Shown: positions 56,513-64,000 of the stretch, piece after piece
How the letters are laid out: every line of letters starts with the position of its first letter
Position numbering within the stretch: position 1 is the stretch's first letter
Assembly: GCF_013520865.1 (NCBI RefSeq)
Contig: NZ_JACDXJ010000001.1
Coordinates: 2,223,001-2,287,000 of the forward strand
Direction: 5' to 3'
DNA length: 64,000 bases
DNA from: Microvirga mediterraneensis
GTDB taxonomy: Bacteria > Pseudomonadota > Alphaproteobacteria > Rhizobiales > Beijerinckiaceae
Position numbers and translations under genes: made by a program
Notes under the pieces: model-generated
What the model was told of the DNA's origin: nothing
Database searches by the model: none
What the model saw: the letters and a program-made list of their open reading frames with translations, nothing else

Positions 56513-57046
56513 ATGTCGCGAGTAGGCAAGAAGCCCGTTACGGTTCCGTCAGGTGTGACGGCTACCGTTGACGGTCAGATGGTTAAGGTAAAGGGCTCGA
56601 AGGGCGAACTCTCGTTCCTCGTTCCCGAAGAAGTGTCGGTTGGTCTTGAGAACGGCGCCGTGTCGGTGAACCCGCGCGACGAGTCCAAGACGGCCCGTGC
56701 GAAGTGGGGCATGTCCCGCGCCCAGGTGGCGAACCTGGTCGAAGGCGTGTCCAAGGGCTTCGAGAAGCGCCTCGAGATCAACGGCGTCGGCTACAAGGCC
56801 GCCGTTGCCGGCAAGGTGCTGAAGCTGTCGCTGGGCTACAGCCACGATATCGACTACGCGATCCCGGCCGGTGTCACGATCACGACGCCCAAGCCCACGG
56901 AGATCATCGTGGCCGGCATCGACAAGCAGGTCGTCGGTCAGACCGCCGCCGAGATCCGCGAGTACCGCGGTCCGGAGCCTTATAAGGGCAAGGGCGTCAA
57001 GTACTCCGACGAGTTCATCTTCCGCAAGGAAGGCAAGAAGAAGTAA
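56513..57046 (+). CDS. rplF: 50S ribosomal protein L6
   Basis: 177 residues, two similar alpha/beta domains. [20 protein letters not shown] and [20 protein letters not shown] are signatures. Confidence 0.97.
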   Translation: MSRVGKKPVTVPSGVTATVDGQMVKVKGSKGELSFLVPEEVSVGLENGAVSVNPRDESKTARAKWGMSRAQVANLVEGVSKGFEKRLEINGVGYKAAVAGKVLKLSLGYSHDIDYAIPAGVTITTPKPTEIIVAGIDKQVVGQTAAEIREYRGPEPYKGKGVKYSDEFIFRKEGKKK

Positions 57047-57058
57047 GGACGACGTATC

Positions 57059-57421
57059 ATGGCTGAGAAGAAAGGCGCTGAAGATCGCCGCAAGGCTCGT
57101 GTGCGCCGTGCGATCAAGAAGGCAGCGAATGGCCGTCCGCGTTTGTCGGTCTTCCGTTCGTCCAAGCAGATCTATGCCCAGGTTATCGATGACGTGCGCG
57201 GCCACACGGTCGCGTCGGCTTCGACCCTCGAGGCTGACCTGAAGGGCAAGCTCAAGACCGGCGCCACCGTGGATGCGGCGAAGGAAGTGGGCAAGCTCGT
57301 TGCGGAGCGCGCGGTTCAGGCCGGCGTGAAGCAGGTCATCTTCGACCGCTCGGGCTACCTCTATCACGGCCGCGTCAAGGCTCTGGCCGACGCAGCCCGT
57401 GAAGGCGGACTGGATTTCTAA
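57059..57421 (+). CDS. rplR: 50S ribosomal protein L18
   Basis: 120 residues; 5S rRNA binder. [20 protein letters not shown] and [20 protein letters not shown] are signatures. Confidence 0.97.
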   Translation: MAEKKGAEDRRKARVRRAIKKAANGRPRLSVFRSSKQIYAQVIDDVRGHTVASASTLEADLKGKLKTGATVDAAKEVGKLVAERAVQAGVKQVIFDRSGYLYHGRVKALADAAREGGLDF

Positions 57422-57485
57422 CGGCGGGTGTAATCCAAGCAACCCTTAGCGAGCGGGCCCGCCGCCCGCGCAAGTGAGAGGTCTC

Positions 57486-58055
57486 ATGGCTAGAGAACCA
57501 AGAGAACGTGCTGATCGCGAAGAGCGCGACAGCGAATTCGTGGACCGCCTGGTCCACATCAACCGCGTCGCCAAGGTGGTGAAGGGCGGCCGTCGTTTCG
57601 GCTTCGCTGCTCTCGTCGTCGTCGGCGACCAGAAGGGCCGCGTCGGCTTCGGCCACGGCAAGGCCCGTGAAGTGCCGGAAGCCATCCGCAAGGCTACGGA
57701 CGCTGCCAAGCGTTCCATGATCCGCGTCGCTCTCCGCGAGGGCCGCACGCTTCATCACGACGTGAACGGCCGCCATGGCGCCGGCAAAGTCGTGCTGCGT
57801 GCCGCTCCCCAGGGTACCGGCATCATCGCCGGCGGCCCGATGCGCGCCGTCTTCGAAGTGGTGGGCATGCAGGACGTGGTTGCCAAGTCGCTCGGCTCGT
57901 CGAACCCGTACAACCTCGTCCGCGCGACTTTCGACGCGCTCAAGAACGAGGACAGCCCGCGTTCGGTCGCCGCTCGCCGTGGCCTGAAGGTCTCGACGCT
58001 GCAGGCTCGCCGCCGCGATGCGGATGTCAGCGAAGCCGCTGGCGCTGAAGCGTAA
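57486..58055 (+). CDS. rpsE: 30S ribosomal protein S5
   Basis: 189 residues; decoding fidelity and mRNA unwinding. [20 protein letters not shown] carries the spectinomycin loop in its usual sequence. ATG 57486 ([12 protein letters not shown]) is preferred over GTG 57474. Confidence 0.96.
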   Translation: MAREPRERADREERDSEFVDRLVHINRVAKVVKGGRRFGFAALVVVGDQKGRVGFGHGKAREVPEAIRKATDAAKRSMIRVALREGRTLHHDVNGRHGAGKVVLRAAPQGTGIIAGGPMRAVFEVVGMQDVVAKSLGSSNPYNLVRATFDALKNEDSPRSVAARRGLKVSTLQARRRDADVSEAAGAEA

Positions 58056-58069
58056 GGGAGGCTTTGACG

Positions 58070-58276
58070 ATGGCAAAGAATCCTGCTTCCGCTGGGAAGA
58101 CCGTCACCGTTGAGCAGATCGGCTCGCCGATCCGCCGCGAAGCCAAGCAGCGCCAGACGCTGATCGGCCTCAAGCTCAACAAGCTTCACCGTACCTCGAC
58201 CTTGGAAGACACGCCGGCAGTTCGCGGCATGATCGAGAAGGTCAAGCACCTCGTGCGCGTTGTCGACGGGCAGTGA
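58070..58276 (+). CDS. rpmD: 50S ribosomal protein L30
   Basis: 68 residues: [20 protein letters not shown] then [23 protein letters not shown] 58070 follows GGGAGGC; TTG two codons upstream is rejected. Confidence 0.95.
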   Translation: MAKNPASAGKTVTVEQIGSPIRREAKQRQTLIGLKLNKLHRTSTLEDTPAVRGMIEKVKHLVRVVDGQ

Positions 58277-58286
58277 GGAGAGCGTC

Positions 58287-58760
58287 ATGAAACTCAACGA
58301 AATTCGTGACAACGAAGGTTCTACCAAGAACCGCATGCGTGTCGGCCGTGGTATCGGCTCCGGCAAGGGCAAGACCGGTGGACGCGGCGTGAAGGGACAG
58401 AAGTCCCGTACCGGCGTGTCGATCAAGGGCTTCGAAGGCGGTCAGATGCCTCTGCACCGTCGTCTGCCGAAGCGCGGCTTCAACAAGCCGAACGCGATCG
58501 AGCTGAACGAGGTCAATGTCGGCCGCATTCAGCAGGCCATCGAGGCCGGCAAGCTCGACAAGGCCGCTGCCGTGACCGTCGAGTCGCTGGTCGCCGCCGG
58601 TGTGGTGTCCAAGCCCCGCGACGGCGTGAAGATCCTCGGCGTCGGCGAGCTGAAGACGAAGCTTTCCTTCCAGGTCCACGGCGCGTCCAAGTCGGCCGTC
58701 GAAGCGATCGAGAAGGCTGGTGGCTCGGTCACCCTCCTGGGTGCCGTTGCGCAGGCGTGA
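58287..58760 (+). CDS. rplO: 50S ribosomal protein L15
   Basis: 157 residues; late assembly protein. [20 protein letters not shown] and [20 protein letters not shown] are signatures. A hairpin CGGCGGCC / GGCCGCCG (58790-58797, 58813-58820) lies in the spacer before secY. Confidence 0.96.
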   Translation: MKLNEIRDNEGSTKNRMRVGRGIGSGKGKTGGRGVKGQKSRTGVSIKGFEGGQMPLHRRLPKRGFNKPNAIELNEVNVGRIQQAIEAGKLDKAAAVTVESLVAAGVVSKPRDGVKILGVGELKTKLSFQVHGASKSAVEAIEKAGGSVTLLGAVAQA

Positions 58761-58865
58761 GCCAGCGCCCACATTGACTAAGATCCAAGCGGCGGCCCGC
58801 GTCTGATCGCGTGGCCGCCGTTTGCGTGATGACCGTCACGTATCAGGTATTTCGGGGACACCACT

Positions 58866-60203
58866 ATGGCCTCAGCAGCCGAGCAACTTGCGGCAAACAT
58901 CAATTTCGGCGCCATTGCCAAGGCCGATGAGCTGAAGAAGCGCATCTGGTTCACCTTGGGCGCTCTCATCATCTACCGTCTCGGCACCTATATCCCGCTG
59001 CCCGGCATCGATCCGGAGGCGCTCCGGCAGAGTTTCCAGAACGCCAGCGGCGGTGTGCTCGGCCTGTTCAACATGTTCTCGGGCGGCGCCGTGGAGCGCA
59101 TGGCGATCTTCGCCCTGAACATCATGCCGTACATCTCGGCATCGATCATCGTCCAGCTTCTCACCTCCGTCCTGCCCTCGCTCGAGGCGCTGAAGAAGGA
59201 AGGGGAGGCGGGCCGCAAGATCCTGAACCAGTACACCCGCTACCTGACGGTGTTCCTGGCCGTGTTCCAGTCCTGGGGCATCGCGGTCGGCCTGCAGAGC
59301 TCAGGCACCATCGTGCAGTCGCCTGGGCCGTTCTTCCTCATCTCGACCGTGATCACGCTCACGGGCGGAACCATGTTCCTCATGTGGCTGGGTGAGCAGA
59401 TCACCTCGCGGGGCATCGGCAACGGCACGTCGCTGATCATCTTCGCCGGCATCGTGGCGAACCTGCCGAACGCCATCGCGGGGACCCTGGAGCTCGGGCG
59501 TCAGGGCGCAATCTCGACTGGCCTGATCCTCGGCGTGATCGTGATGGCCGTGGCGATCATCTACTTCGTCGTGTTCATGGAGCGCGCCCAGCGCCGTCTG
59601 CTGATCAATTATCCGAAGCGCCAGGTCGGCAACCGGATCTACGAGGGCCAGACGTCGTTCCTGCCGCTCAAGCTGAACACCTCGGGCGTGATCCCGCCGA
59701 TCTTCGCCTCGTCGCTGCTGCTGCTGCCCGCCACCATCGGCAGCTTCCAGAGCAACGCCGACGGGACCGGCATCATCTCCATGCTCACGACCTATCTGGG
59801 GCATGGACGGCCGGCCTACATGTTCCTGTATGCCGCGCTGATCGTGTTCTTCGCCTTCTTCTATACGGCCATCGTGTTCAACCCGACCGAAACAGCCGAC
59901 AACCTGAAGAAGCAGGGCGGGTTCATCCCGGGCATCCGTCCCGGCGAGCGCACGGCGGATTTCATCGACCAGGTCCTGACCCGCATCACCGTGCTGGGTG
60001 CCGCCTATCTGGTGATCATCTGCCTGATTCCCGAACTGCTGGTGTCCTACGCGGCCCTGCCATTCTACTTTGGCGGCACTTCGCTTCTGATCGTGGTGTC
60101 TGTTACCATGGACACCGTCGCCCAGGTGCACGGCCATCTTCTGGCGCATCAGTACGAGGGCCTCGTCAAGAAGGCGAAGCTCAAGGGCGCCCGCAGGCGG
60201 TAA
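58866..60203 (+). CDS. secY: Preprotein translocase subunit SecY
   Basis: 445 residues with ten predicted membrane helices; forms the protein-conducting channel with SecE. GALIIYRLGTYIPLPGID opens helix 1, YTRYLTVFLAVFQSWGIAVG helix 3, and the cytosolic loops near RNA position IRPGERTADFID and the C-terminal YEGLVKKAKLKGARRR contact the ribosome and SecA. Usual last-but-one gene of the spc operon. Confidence 0.97.
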   Translation: MASAAEQLAANINFGAIAKADELKKRIWFTLGALIIYRLGTYIPLPGIDPEALRQSFQNASGGVLGLFNMFSGGAVERMAIFALNIMPYISASIIVQLLTSVLPSLEALKKEGEAGRKILNQYTRYLTVFLAVFQSWGIAVGLQSSGTIVQSPGPFFLISTVITLTGGTMFLMWLGEQITSRGIGNGTSLIIFAGIVANLPNAIAGTLELGRQGAISTGLILGVIVMAVAIIYFVVFMERAQRRLLINYPKRQVGNRIYEGQTSFLPLKLNTSGVIPPIFASSLLLLPATIGSFQSNADGTGIISMLTTYLGHGRPAYMFLYAALIVFFAFFYTAIVFNPTETADNLKKQGGFIPGIRPGERTADFIDQVLTRITVLGAAYLVIICLIPELLVSYAALPFYFGGTSLLIVVSVTMDTVAQVHGHLLAHQYEGLVKKAKLKGARRR

Positions 60204-60348
60204 GGCGATCTCCGGCGGACCGGGGGCCGGTTCGCCGTCAACAAACACGTGACTGGCAAGGGGAGCCGGTCTCCACCGGGAGAGCGGCTCCGGACCTTGA
60301 CGATCTCGCCTGAAGGCGGGGACACTCGACGGAGTGAGGGGGGCGTCG

Positions 60349-60930
60349 ATGAGGATGATTCTGCTGGGGCCGCCGGGGGCCGGAAAAGGCACTCAGGCTG
60401 TGCGTCTGGTCGAGAGGCTGGGGATTCCGCAGCTGTCGACGGGCGACATGCTCCGCGCAGCCGTGGCGGCCGGTACGCCGGTCGGCCTCAAGGCCAAGGC
60501 CGTCATGGACCGGGGCGACCTGGTGTCGGACGATATCGTGGTCGGCATCATCGCCGACCGGATCGAGGAGGCGGACGCCAGGAACGGCTTCATCCTCGAT
60601 GGATTCCCGCGGACCGTGGCCCAGGCCGAGGCTTTCGACGCCATGCTGGCCGAGAAGGGCCTGCGGCTCGATTCCGTCATCGAGTTCAAGGTGAACGAGG
60701 CCGAGCTGGTCGACCGCATCGTCAAGCGGGCCAAGGAAACGGAAGCCCGTGGAGAACCAGTCCGCAAGGACGACAACCCGGAGGTCTTCAAGACCCGTCT
60801 CGAAGCCTACCGGAACCAGACGGCCCCGCTTTCGGCCTATTACGAAAGCAAGGGCATGCTGAAGACCGTCGACGGCATGAAGCCCATCGACGACGTGACC
60901 GAGGCGATCAAGGGAATCCTTGGACGCTGA
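60349..60930 (+). CDS. adk: Adenylate kinase
   Basis: 193 residues; interconverts ATP + AMP and 2 ADP. P-loop [13 protein letters not shown] site [10 protein letters not shown] and [13 protein letters not shown]. The LID is the short type without the zinc-binding cysteines. ATG 60349 is chosen; ATG 60355 two codons on is possible. Follows secY after 145 nt. Confidence 0.96.
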   Translation: MRMILLGPPGAGKGTQAVRLVERLGIPQLSTGDMLRAAVAAGTPVGLKAKAVMDRGDLVSDDIVVGIIADRIEEADARNGFILDGFPRTVAQAEAFDAMLAEKGLRLDSVIEFKVNEAELVDRIVKRAKETEARGEPVRKDDNPEVFKTRLEAYRNQTAPLSAYYESKGMLKTVDGMKPIDDVTEAIKGILGR

Positions 60931-60941
60931 AGGGTAGGGGC

Positions 60942-60969
60942 TTGACGAACCGGTTAATATCCGTTAGGG
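60942..60969 (+). promoter_or_regulatory. Candidate promoter of the alpha operon (rpsM-rpsK-rpoA-rplQ)
   Basis: TTGACG (60942-60947), 16-nt spacer, TTAGGG (60964-60969), 12 nt after the adk stop, leaving a ~150-nt leader before rpsM where S4-like control occurs in other bacteria. The -10 is only a moderate match. Confidence 0.42.
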
Positions 60970-61122
60970 GCAAGCTCTTGCAAAAGAACCTGCATATCCA
61001 GAGGGCTTCATGAGAGGCCGCTCTGGATTGTTGTGTTTGCATAAGCCCGCGCAGGGGCCGGCCTCCACCGGACGCGCGATAACCATAACCCGAAGCATTC
61101 GCTTCATACATGGAGACGGACG

Positions 61123-61491
61123 ATGGCCCGTATAGCTGGCGTCAACATCCCGACCGCCAAGCGCGTTGTGATCGCGCTTCAGTACATCCACGGCATTGGG
61201 CCCAAGAAGGCCCAGGAGATCATCGAGAAGGTCAACATCCCGGCCGAGCGCCGCGTGAACCAGCTGACCGACGCCGAGGTTCTGGCCATCCGCGAGACGA
61301 TCGACCGCGACTACATCGTCGAAGGCGATCTGCGCCGCGAAGTGTCCATGAACATCAAGCGCCTGATGGATCTCGCCGCCTATCGTGGCCTGCGCCACCG
61401 CCGCAGCCTTCCGACCCGCGGTCAGCGTACCCACACGAACGCCCGCACCCGCAAGGGCAAGGCGAAGCCGATCGCCGGCAAGAAGAAGTAA
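61123..61491 (+). CDS. rpsM: 30S ribosomal protein S13
   Basis: 122 residues; contacts P-site tRNA and bridges to the 50[21 protein letters not shown] and [20 protein letters not shown] are signatures. Confidence 0.97.
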   Translation: MARIAGVNIPTAKRVVIALQYIHGIGPKKAQEIIEKVNIPAERRVNQLTDAEVLAIRETIDRDYIVEGDLRREVSMNIKRLMDLAAYRGLRHRRSLPTRGQRTHTNARTRKGKAKPIAGKKK

Positions 61492-61499
61492 TTTTGATC

Positions 61500-61524
61500 G
61501 GCCGCCCCTGGCGGGCGGCCTTTT
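61500..61524 (+). terminator. Terminator-like hairpin between rpsM and rpsK
   Basis: Perfect stem GGCCGCCC (61500-61507) / GGGCGGCC (61513-61520), loop CTGGC, followed by TTTTCT. It would partly reduce transcription into rpsK-rpoA-rplQ. Confidence 0.6.
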
Positions 61525-61569
61525 CTCCCGAGCGCCTGGAACGACGGGCGCGCTTGAAGGATCTTTGGA

Positions 61570-61959
61570 ATGGCTAAAGAAGCTACCCGCGTCCGCCGCC
61601 GCGAACGCAAGAACATCGTTTCCGGCGTGGCGCATGTGAACGCCTCGTTCAACAACACCATGATCACCATCACGGACGCCCAGGGCAACACGATCTCCTG
61701 GTCCTCGGCCGGTGCCATGGGTTTCAAGGGCTCGCGTAAGTCGACCCCGTACGCGGCCCAGATCGCCGCTGAAGATGCGGCCCGCAAGGCTGCCGAGCAC
61801 GGCATGCGCACCCTTGAGGTCGAGGTTTCGGGTCCCGGCTCCGGCCGTGAATCCGCCCTGCGCGCCCTCCAGTCGGCCGGCTTCACCGTCACGTCGATCC
61901 GTGACGTCACGCCGATCCCGCACAATGGCTGCCGCCCGCGCAAGCGTCGCCGCGTCTAA
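61570..61959 (+). CDS. rpsK: 30S ribosomal protein S11
   Basis: 129 residues; forms part of the mRNA platform near the E site. [20 protein letters not shown] and [19 protein letters not shown] are signatures. Confidence 0.97.
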   Translation: MAKEATRVRRRERKNIVSGVAHVNASFNNTMITITDAQGNTISWSSAGAMGFKGSRKSTPYAAQIAAEDAARKAAEHGMRTLEVEVSGPGSGRESALRALQSAGFTVTSIRDVTPIPHNGCRPRKRRRV

Positions 61960-61968
61960 GGTTATCCG

Positions 61969-62003
61969 GCGCGTGGGTCCAAAACCCACGCGCGTTTCGG
62001 TTT
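61969..62003 (+). terminator. Hairpin between rpsK and rpoA
   Basis: Perfect stem GCGCGTGGGT (61969-61978) / ACCCACGCGC (61984-61993), loop CCAAA, followed by GTTTCGGTTT. A second attenuator-like element inside the alpha operon. Confidence 0.5.
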
Positions 62004-62054
62004 AAAGGGCGGACTGAGTGCCTCCCTTCAAGCCGTACCTCATGAGGTGTGGTT

Positions 62055-63071
62055 GTGATCCAAAAGAACTGGCAAGAGCTGATTAAGCCGAACAAGCTCG
62101 AAGTCGCCCCCGGCGATGACCCGAAGCGCATTGCGACGGTCGTGGCCGAGCCGCTCGAGCGTGGCTTCGGCACGACGCTCGGCAACTCGTTGCGCCGGGT
62201 CCTCCTGTCGTCGCTCCAGGGCGCGGCGGTGACGGCGATCCATATCGATGGCGTGCTGCACGAGTTCTCGTCCATCCCGGGCGTCCGCGAGGACGTGACC
62301 GACATCGTCCTCAACGTGAAGACGATCGCCATCAAGATGCAGGGCGAGGGCGCGAAGCGCATGACGCTTCGCAAGACCGGCCCCGGCGCCGTCACGGCTG
62401 GCGATATCAACACGGTCGGCGACGTGCAGATCCTGAACCCCGAGCTCGTGCTCTGCACCCTCGACGAGGGCGCCGAGATCCGCATGGAGTTCACGGTCGA
62501 CACGGGCAAGGGCTACGTTCCGGCCGAGCGCAACCGCACCGAGGACGCCCCGATCGGCCTCATTCCGGTCGATTCGCTCTACAGCCCGGTCAAGAAGGTC
62601 TCCTATCGCATCGAGAACACCCGCGAGGGCCAGATTCTCGACTACGACAAGCTGATTATGACGGTCGAGACCAACGGCGCCGTGACGCCTGAGGATGCCG
62701 TGGCCTATGCCGCTCGCATCCTGCAGGACCAGCTCCAGGTCTTCGTCAACTTCGAAGAGCCGCGCAAGGAAGAGGCCGCCGCTGCCGCACCGCAGCTGCC
62801 GTTCAACCCGGCGCTCCTCAAGAAGGTCGACGAGCTCGAGCTGTCGGTCCGTTCGGCCAACTGCCTGAAGAACGACAACATCGTCTATATCGGCGATCTT
62901 ATCCAGAAGTCCGAGGCGGAAATGCTCCGCACCCCGAACTTCGGCCGCAAGTCGCTCAACGAGATCAAGGAAGTTCTCGCCGGCATGGGCCTGCACCTCG
63001 GCATGGACGTGCCGGGCTGGCCGCCGGAGAACATCGAAGACCTCGCGAAGCGCTTCGAAGAGCATTACTGA
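62055..63071 (+). CDS. rpoA: DNA-directed RNA polymerase subunit alpha
   Basis: 338 residues. N-terminal dimerisation domain ([20 protein letters not shown]) nucleates the polymerase; C-terminal domain ([20 protein letters not shown]) binds UP elements and activators. GTG 62055 ([12 protein letters not shown]) is preferred: TGAGG lies 7 nt upstream and homologues begin MIQKNWQ. The GTG at 62049 is an alternative. Confidence 0.96.
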   Translation: MIQKNWQELIKPNKLEVAPGDDPKRIATVVAEPLERGFGTTLGNSLRRVLLSSLQGAAVTAIHIDGVLHEFSSIPGVREDVTDIVLNVKTIAIKMQGEGAKRMTLRKTGPGAVTAGDINTVGDVQILNPELVLCTLDEGAEIRMEFTVDTGKGYVPAERNRTEDAPIGLIPVDSLYSPVKKVSYRIENTREGQILDYDKLIMTVETNGAVTPEDAVAYAARILQDQLQVFVNFEEPRKEEAAAAAPQLPFNPALLKKVDELELSVRSANCLKNDNIVYIGDLIQKSEAEMLRTPNFGRKSLNEIKEVLAGMGLHLGMDVPGWPPENIEDLAKRFEEHY

Positions 63072-63195
63072 GTGTCTTGAAGCCGCCTTTCACCCGAAGG
63101 GCGGCTTCATATCTGCCCCTCGTCCTCAAGGGCGGGGATCATAAGAGAGACGGCCGTACCTTGGCACGGCGGCCGTTAGATCAAGGAGAAAGCCA

Positions 63196-63618
63196 ATGCG
63201 TCACGGATTTCGTGGTCGTCGCTTCAACCGCACGACCGAACACCGCAAGGCCATGTTCGCCAATATGGCGGCTGCGCTGATCAAGCACGAGCAGATCGTC
63301 ACGACCCTGCCGAAGGCGAAGGACCTGCGTCCCGTCGTCGAGAAGCTGATCACGCTCGGCAAGCGCGGTGACCTGCACGCCCGCCGTCTCGCCATGTCGA
63401 AGCTCCGCGACGAGGCGATGGTCAAGAAGCTGTTCGACGTTCTGGGCAAGCGCTACCAGGACCGCAACGGCGGCTACACCCGCGTCCTGAAGGCAGGCTT
63501 CCGCTACGGCGACAACGCTCCTCTGGCCGTGATCGAGTTCGTGGACCGCGACGTGGATGCGCGCGGCCAGGATTCGGGCCCGACCCAGAAGGAAGAGCTG
63601 GTCGAAGCCGCCGAGTAA
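63196..63618 (+). CDS. rplQ: 50S ribosomal protein L17
   Basis: 140 residues; [20 protein letters not shown] then the conserved [20 protein letters not shown]. Ends with an acidic tail. The rpoA-rplQ spacer has two GC hairpins (63080-63107 and about 63150-63178) without U tracts. Confidence 0.97.
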   Translation: MRHGFRGRRFNRTTEHRKAMFANMAAALIKHEQIVTTLPKAKDLRPVVEKLITLGKRGDLHARRLAMSKLRDEAMVKKLFDVLGKRYQDRNGGYTRVLKAGFRYGDNAPLAVIEFVDRDVDARGQDSGPTQKEELVEAAE

Positions 63619-63642
63619 AATCGCGGTTTCAAAGATTTCATC

Positions 63643-63669
63643 AAGGGCGGTCTTCGGGCCGCCCTTTTT
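63643..63669 (+). terminator. Intrinsic terminator after rplQ
   Basis: Stem AAGGGCGG (63643-63650) / CCGCCCTT (63659-63666), loop TCTTCGGG, then a T run. End of the ribosomal superlocus. Confidence 0.92.
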
Positions 63670-63793
63670 GTTTGTGCTGGTTGTCATTGCGCCTCTACAC
63701 TTGGCTGCTCCGGGATCTCGTCTCTCCATGTCTTCTTGTGTGCTGAGTGCGGTCGTGTTGTGCTATTGCGTTGATTTCGCTTAGTGTCCCCGA

Positions 63794-64000
63794 ATGAGCA
63801 CGCGCCGGCACCTGCCAGTCCTGTCGTCCCTACGGGCCGTTGAGGCCGCAGGGCGGCATCTCAGCTTCAGCCGGGCCGCCCAGGAACTCCTCATCACGCA
63901 AAGCGCGGTCAGCCATCATGTTCGCAAGGTGGAGGAGGACCTCGGCGTCAGCCTCTTCGTTCGGCAGGCTAGGTCCATCACGCTCACGCCCTACGGCGCG
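63794..64000 (+). CDS. LysR-type transcriptional regulator, 3' end cut off by window edge
   Basis: The first 69 residues show a LysR winged-helix: LSSLRAVEAAGRHLSFSRAA, QELLITQSAVSHHVRKVEED and LGVSLFVRQARSITLTPYG. The style (LRAVEAAGRHLSFSRAA) is that of GcvA-like regulators. The effector domain lies outside the window, so no function is assigned. Confidence 0.85.
   Translation, partial: MSTRRHLPVLSSLRAVEAAGRHLSFSRAAQELLITQSAVSHHVRKVEEDLGVSLFVRQARSITLTPYGA

Noticed and set aside
63080..63178. GC hairpins between rpoA and rplQ as terminators
   Set aside because: Neither stem is followed by a T tract, and rplQ belongs to the same operon.

Overview
The window is a high-GC chromosomal segment of an alphaproteobacterium. 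The gene order rlmB, tRNA-Tyr, tRNA-Gly, tuf, tRNA-Trp, secE, nusG, rplK, rplA, followed by rplJL-rpoBC, the str operon and the S10/spc/alpha ribosomal clusters, is typical of Rhizobiales. RpoA, RpoB and S-protein sequences and a TAGAGC...GCTCTA palindromic repeat look like Methylobacteriaceae, most likely Microvirga or a close relative. That placement is from memory of the families and was not tested by a search.

Layout. Positions 1-7.8 kb: the end of a GT4 glycosyltransferase, a small helical protein, an HcaT-like MFS transporter, a dipeptide epimerase, and a four-gene Mla/Mce lipid-transport operon (permease with STAS domain, ATPase, MCE protein, auxiliary lipoprotein). 8.1-10.4 kb: a decayed IS5-family element (one nonsense codon and two single-base deletions) next to an apparently intact IS3-family element with an A6G frameshift site. 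10.4-15.6 kb: a response regulator/hybrid histidine kinase operon, an AT-rich 0.85-kb intergenic region with a composite palindrome, and a divergent outer-membrane beta-barrel gene. 15.6-24.8 kb: ordinary metabolism and RNA modification (CoA-ester lyase plus MaoC dehydratase, NAD kinase, CutA, MBL hydrolase, two SpoU methyltransferases, an MHS-type transporter), with a cluster of very small putative membrane proteins and tRNA-Thr. 24.9-63.7 kb: the translation/transcription superlocus. It holds both tuf genes, secE-nusG, four ribosomal protein operons, rpoA/B/C, secY and adk. The window closes with the start of a LysR-type regulator.

Two accessory cassettes interrupt the superlocus. Between rplA and rplJ sits a DGPF (YciI-like) gene plus an ECF sigma factor with a long C-terminal extension (ECF42-type). 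It lies between its own terminator and promoter, with a TGTCGA-N17-CGTC element upstream that resembles the ECF42 autoregulated promoter. Between rpoC and rpsL sits a 1021-residue protein built from seven ~57-residue repeats (probable beta-propeller), about four cadherin-like modules and a short RTX calcium-binding block, a likely type I secretion substrate. The two tuf genes, 22.5 kb apart, differ at one synonymous base, a sign of active gene conversion. No CRISPR array, rRNA gene or prophage is visible.
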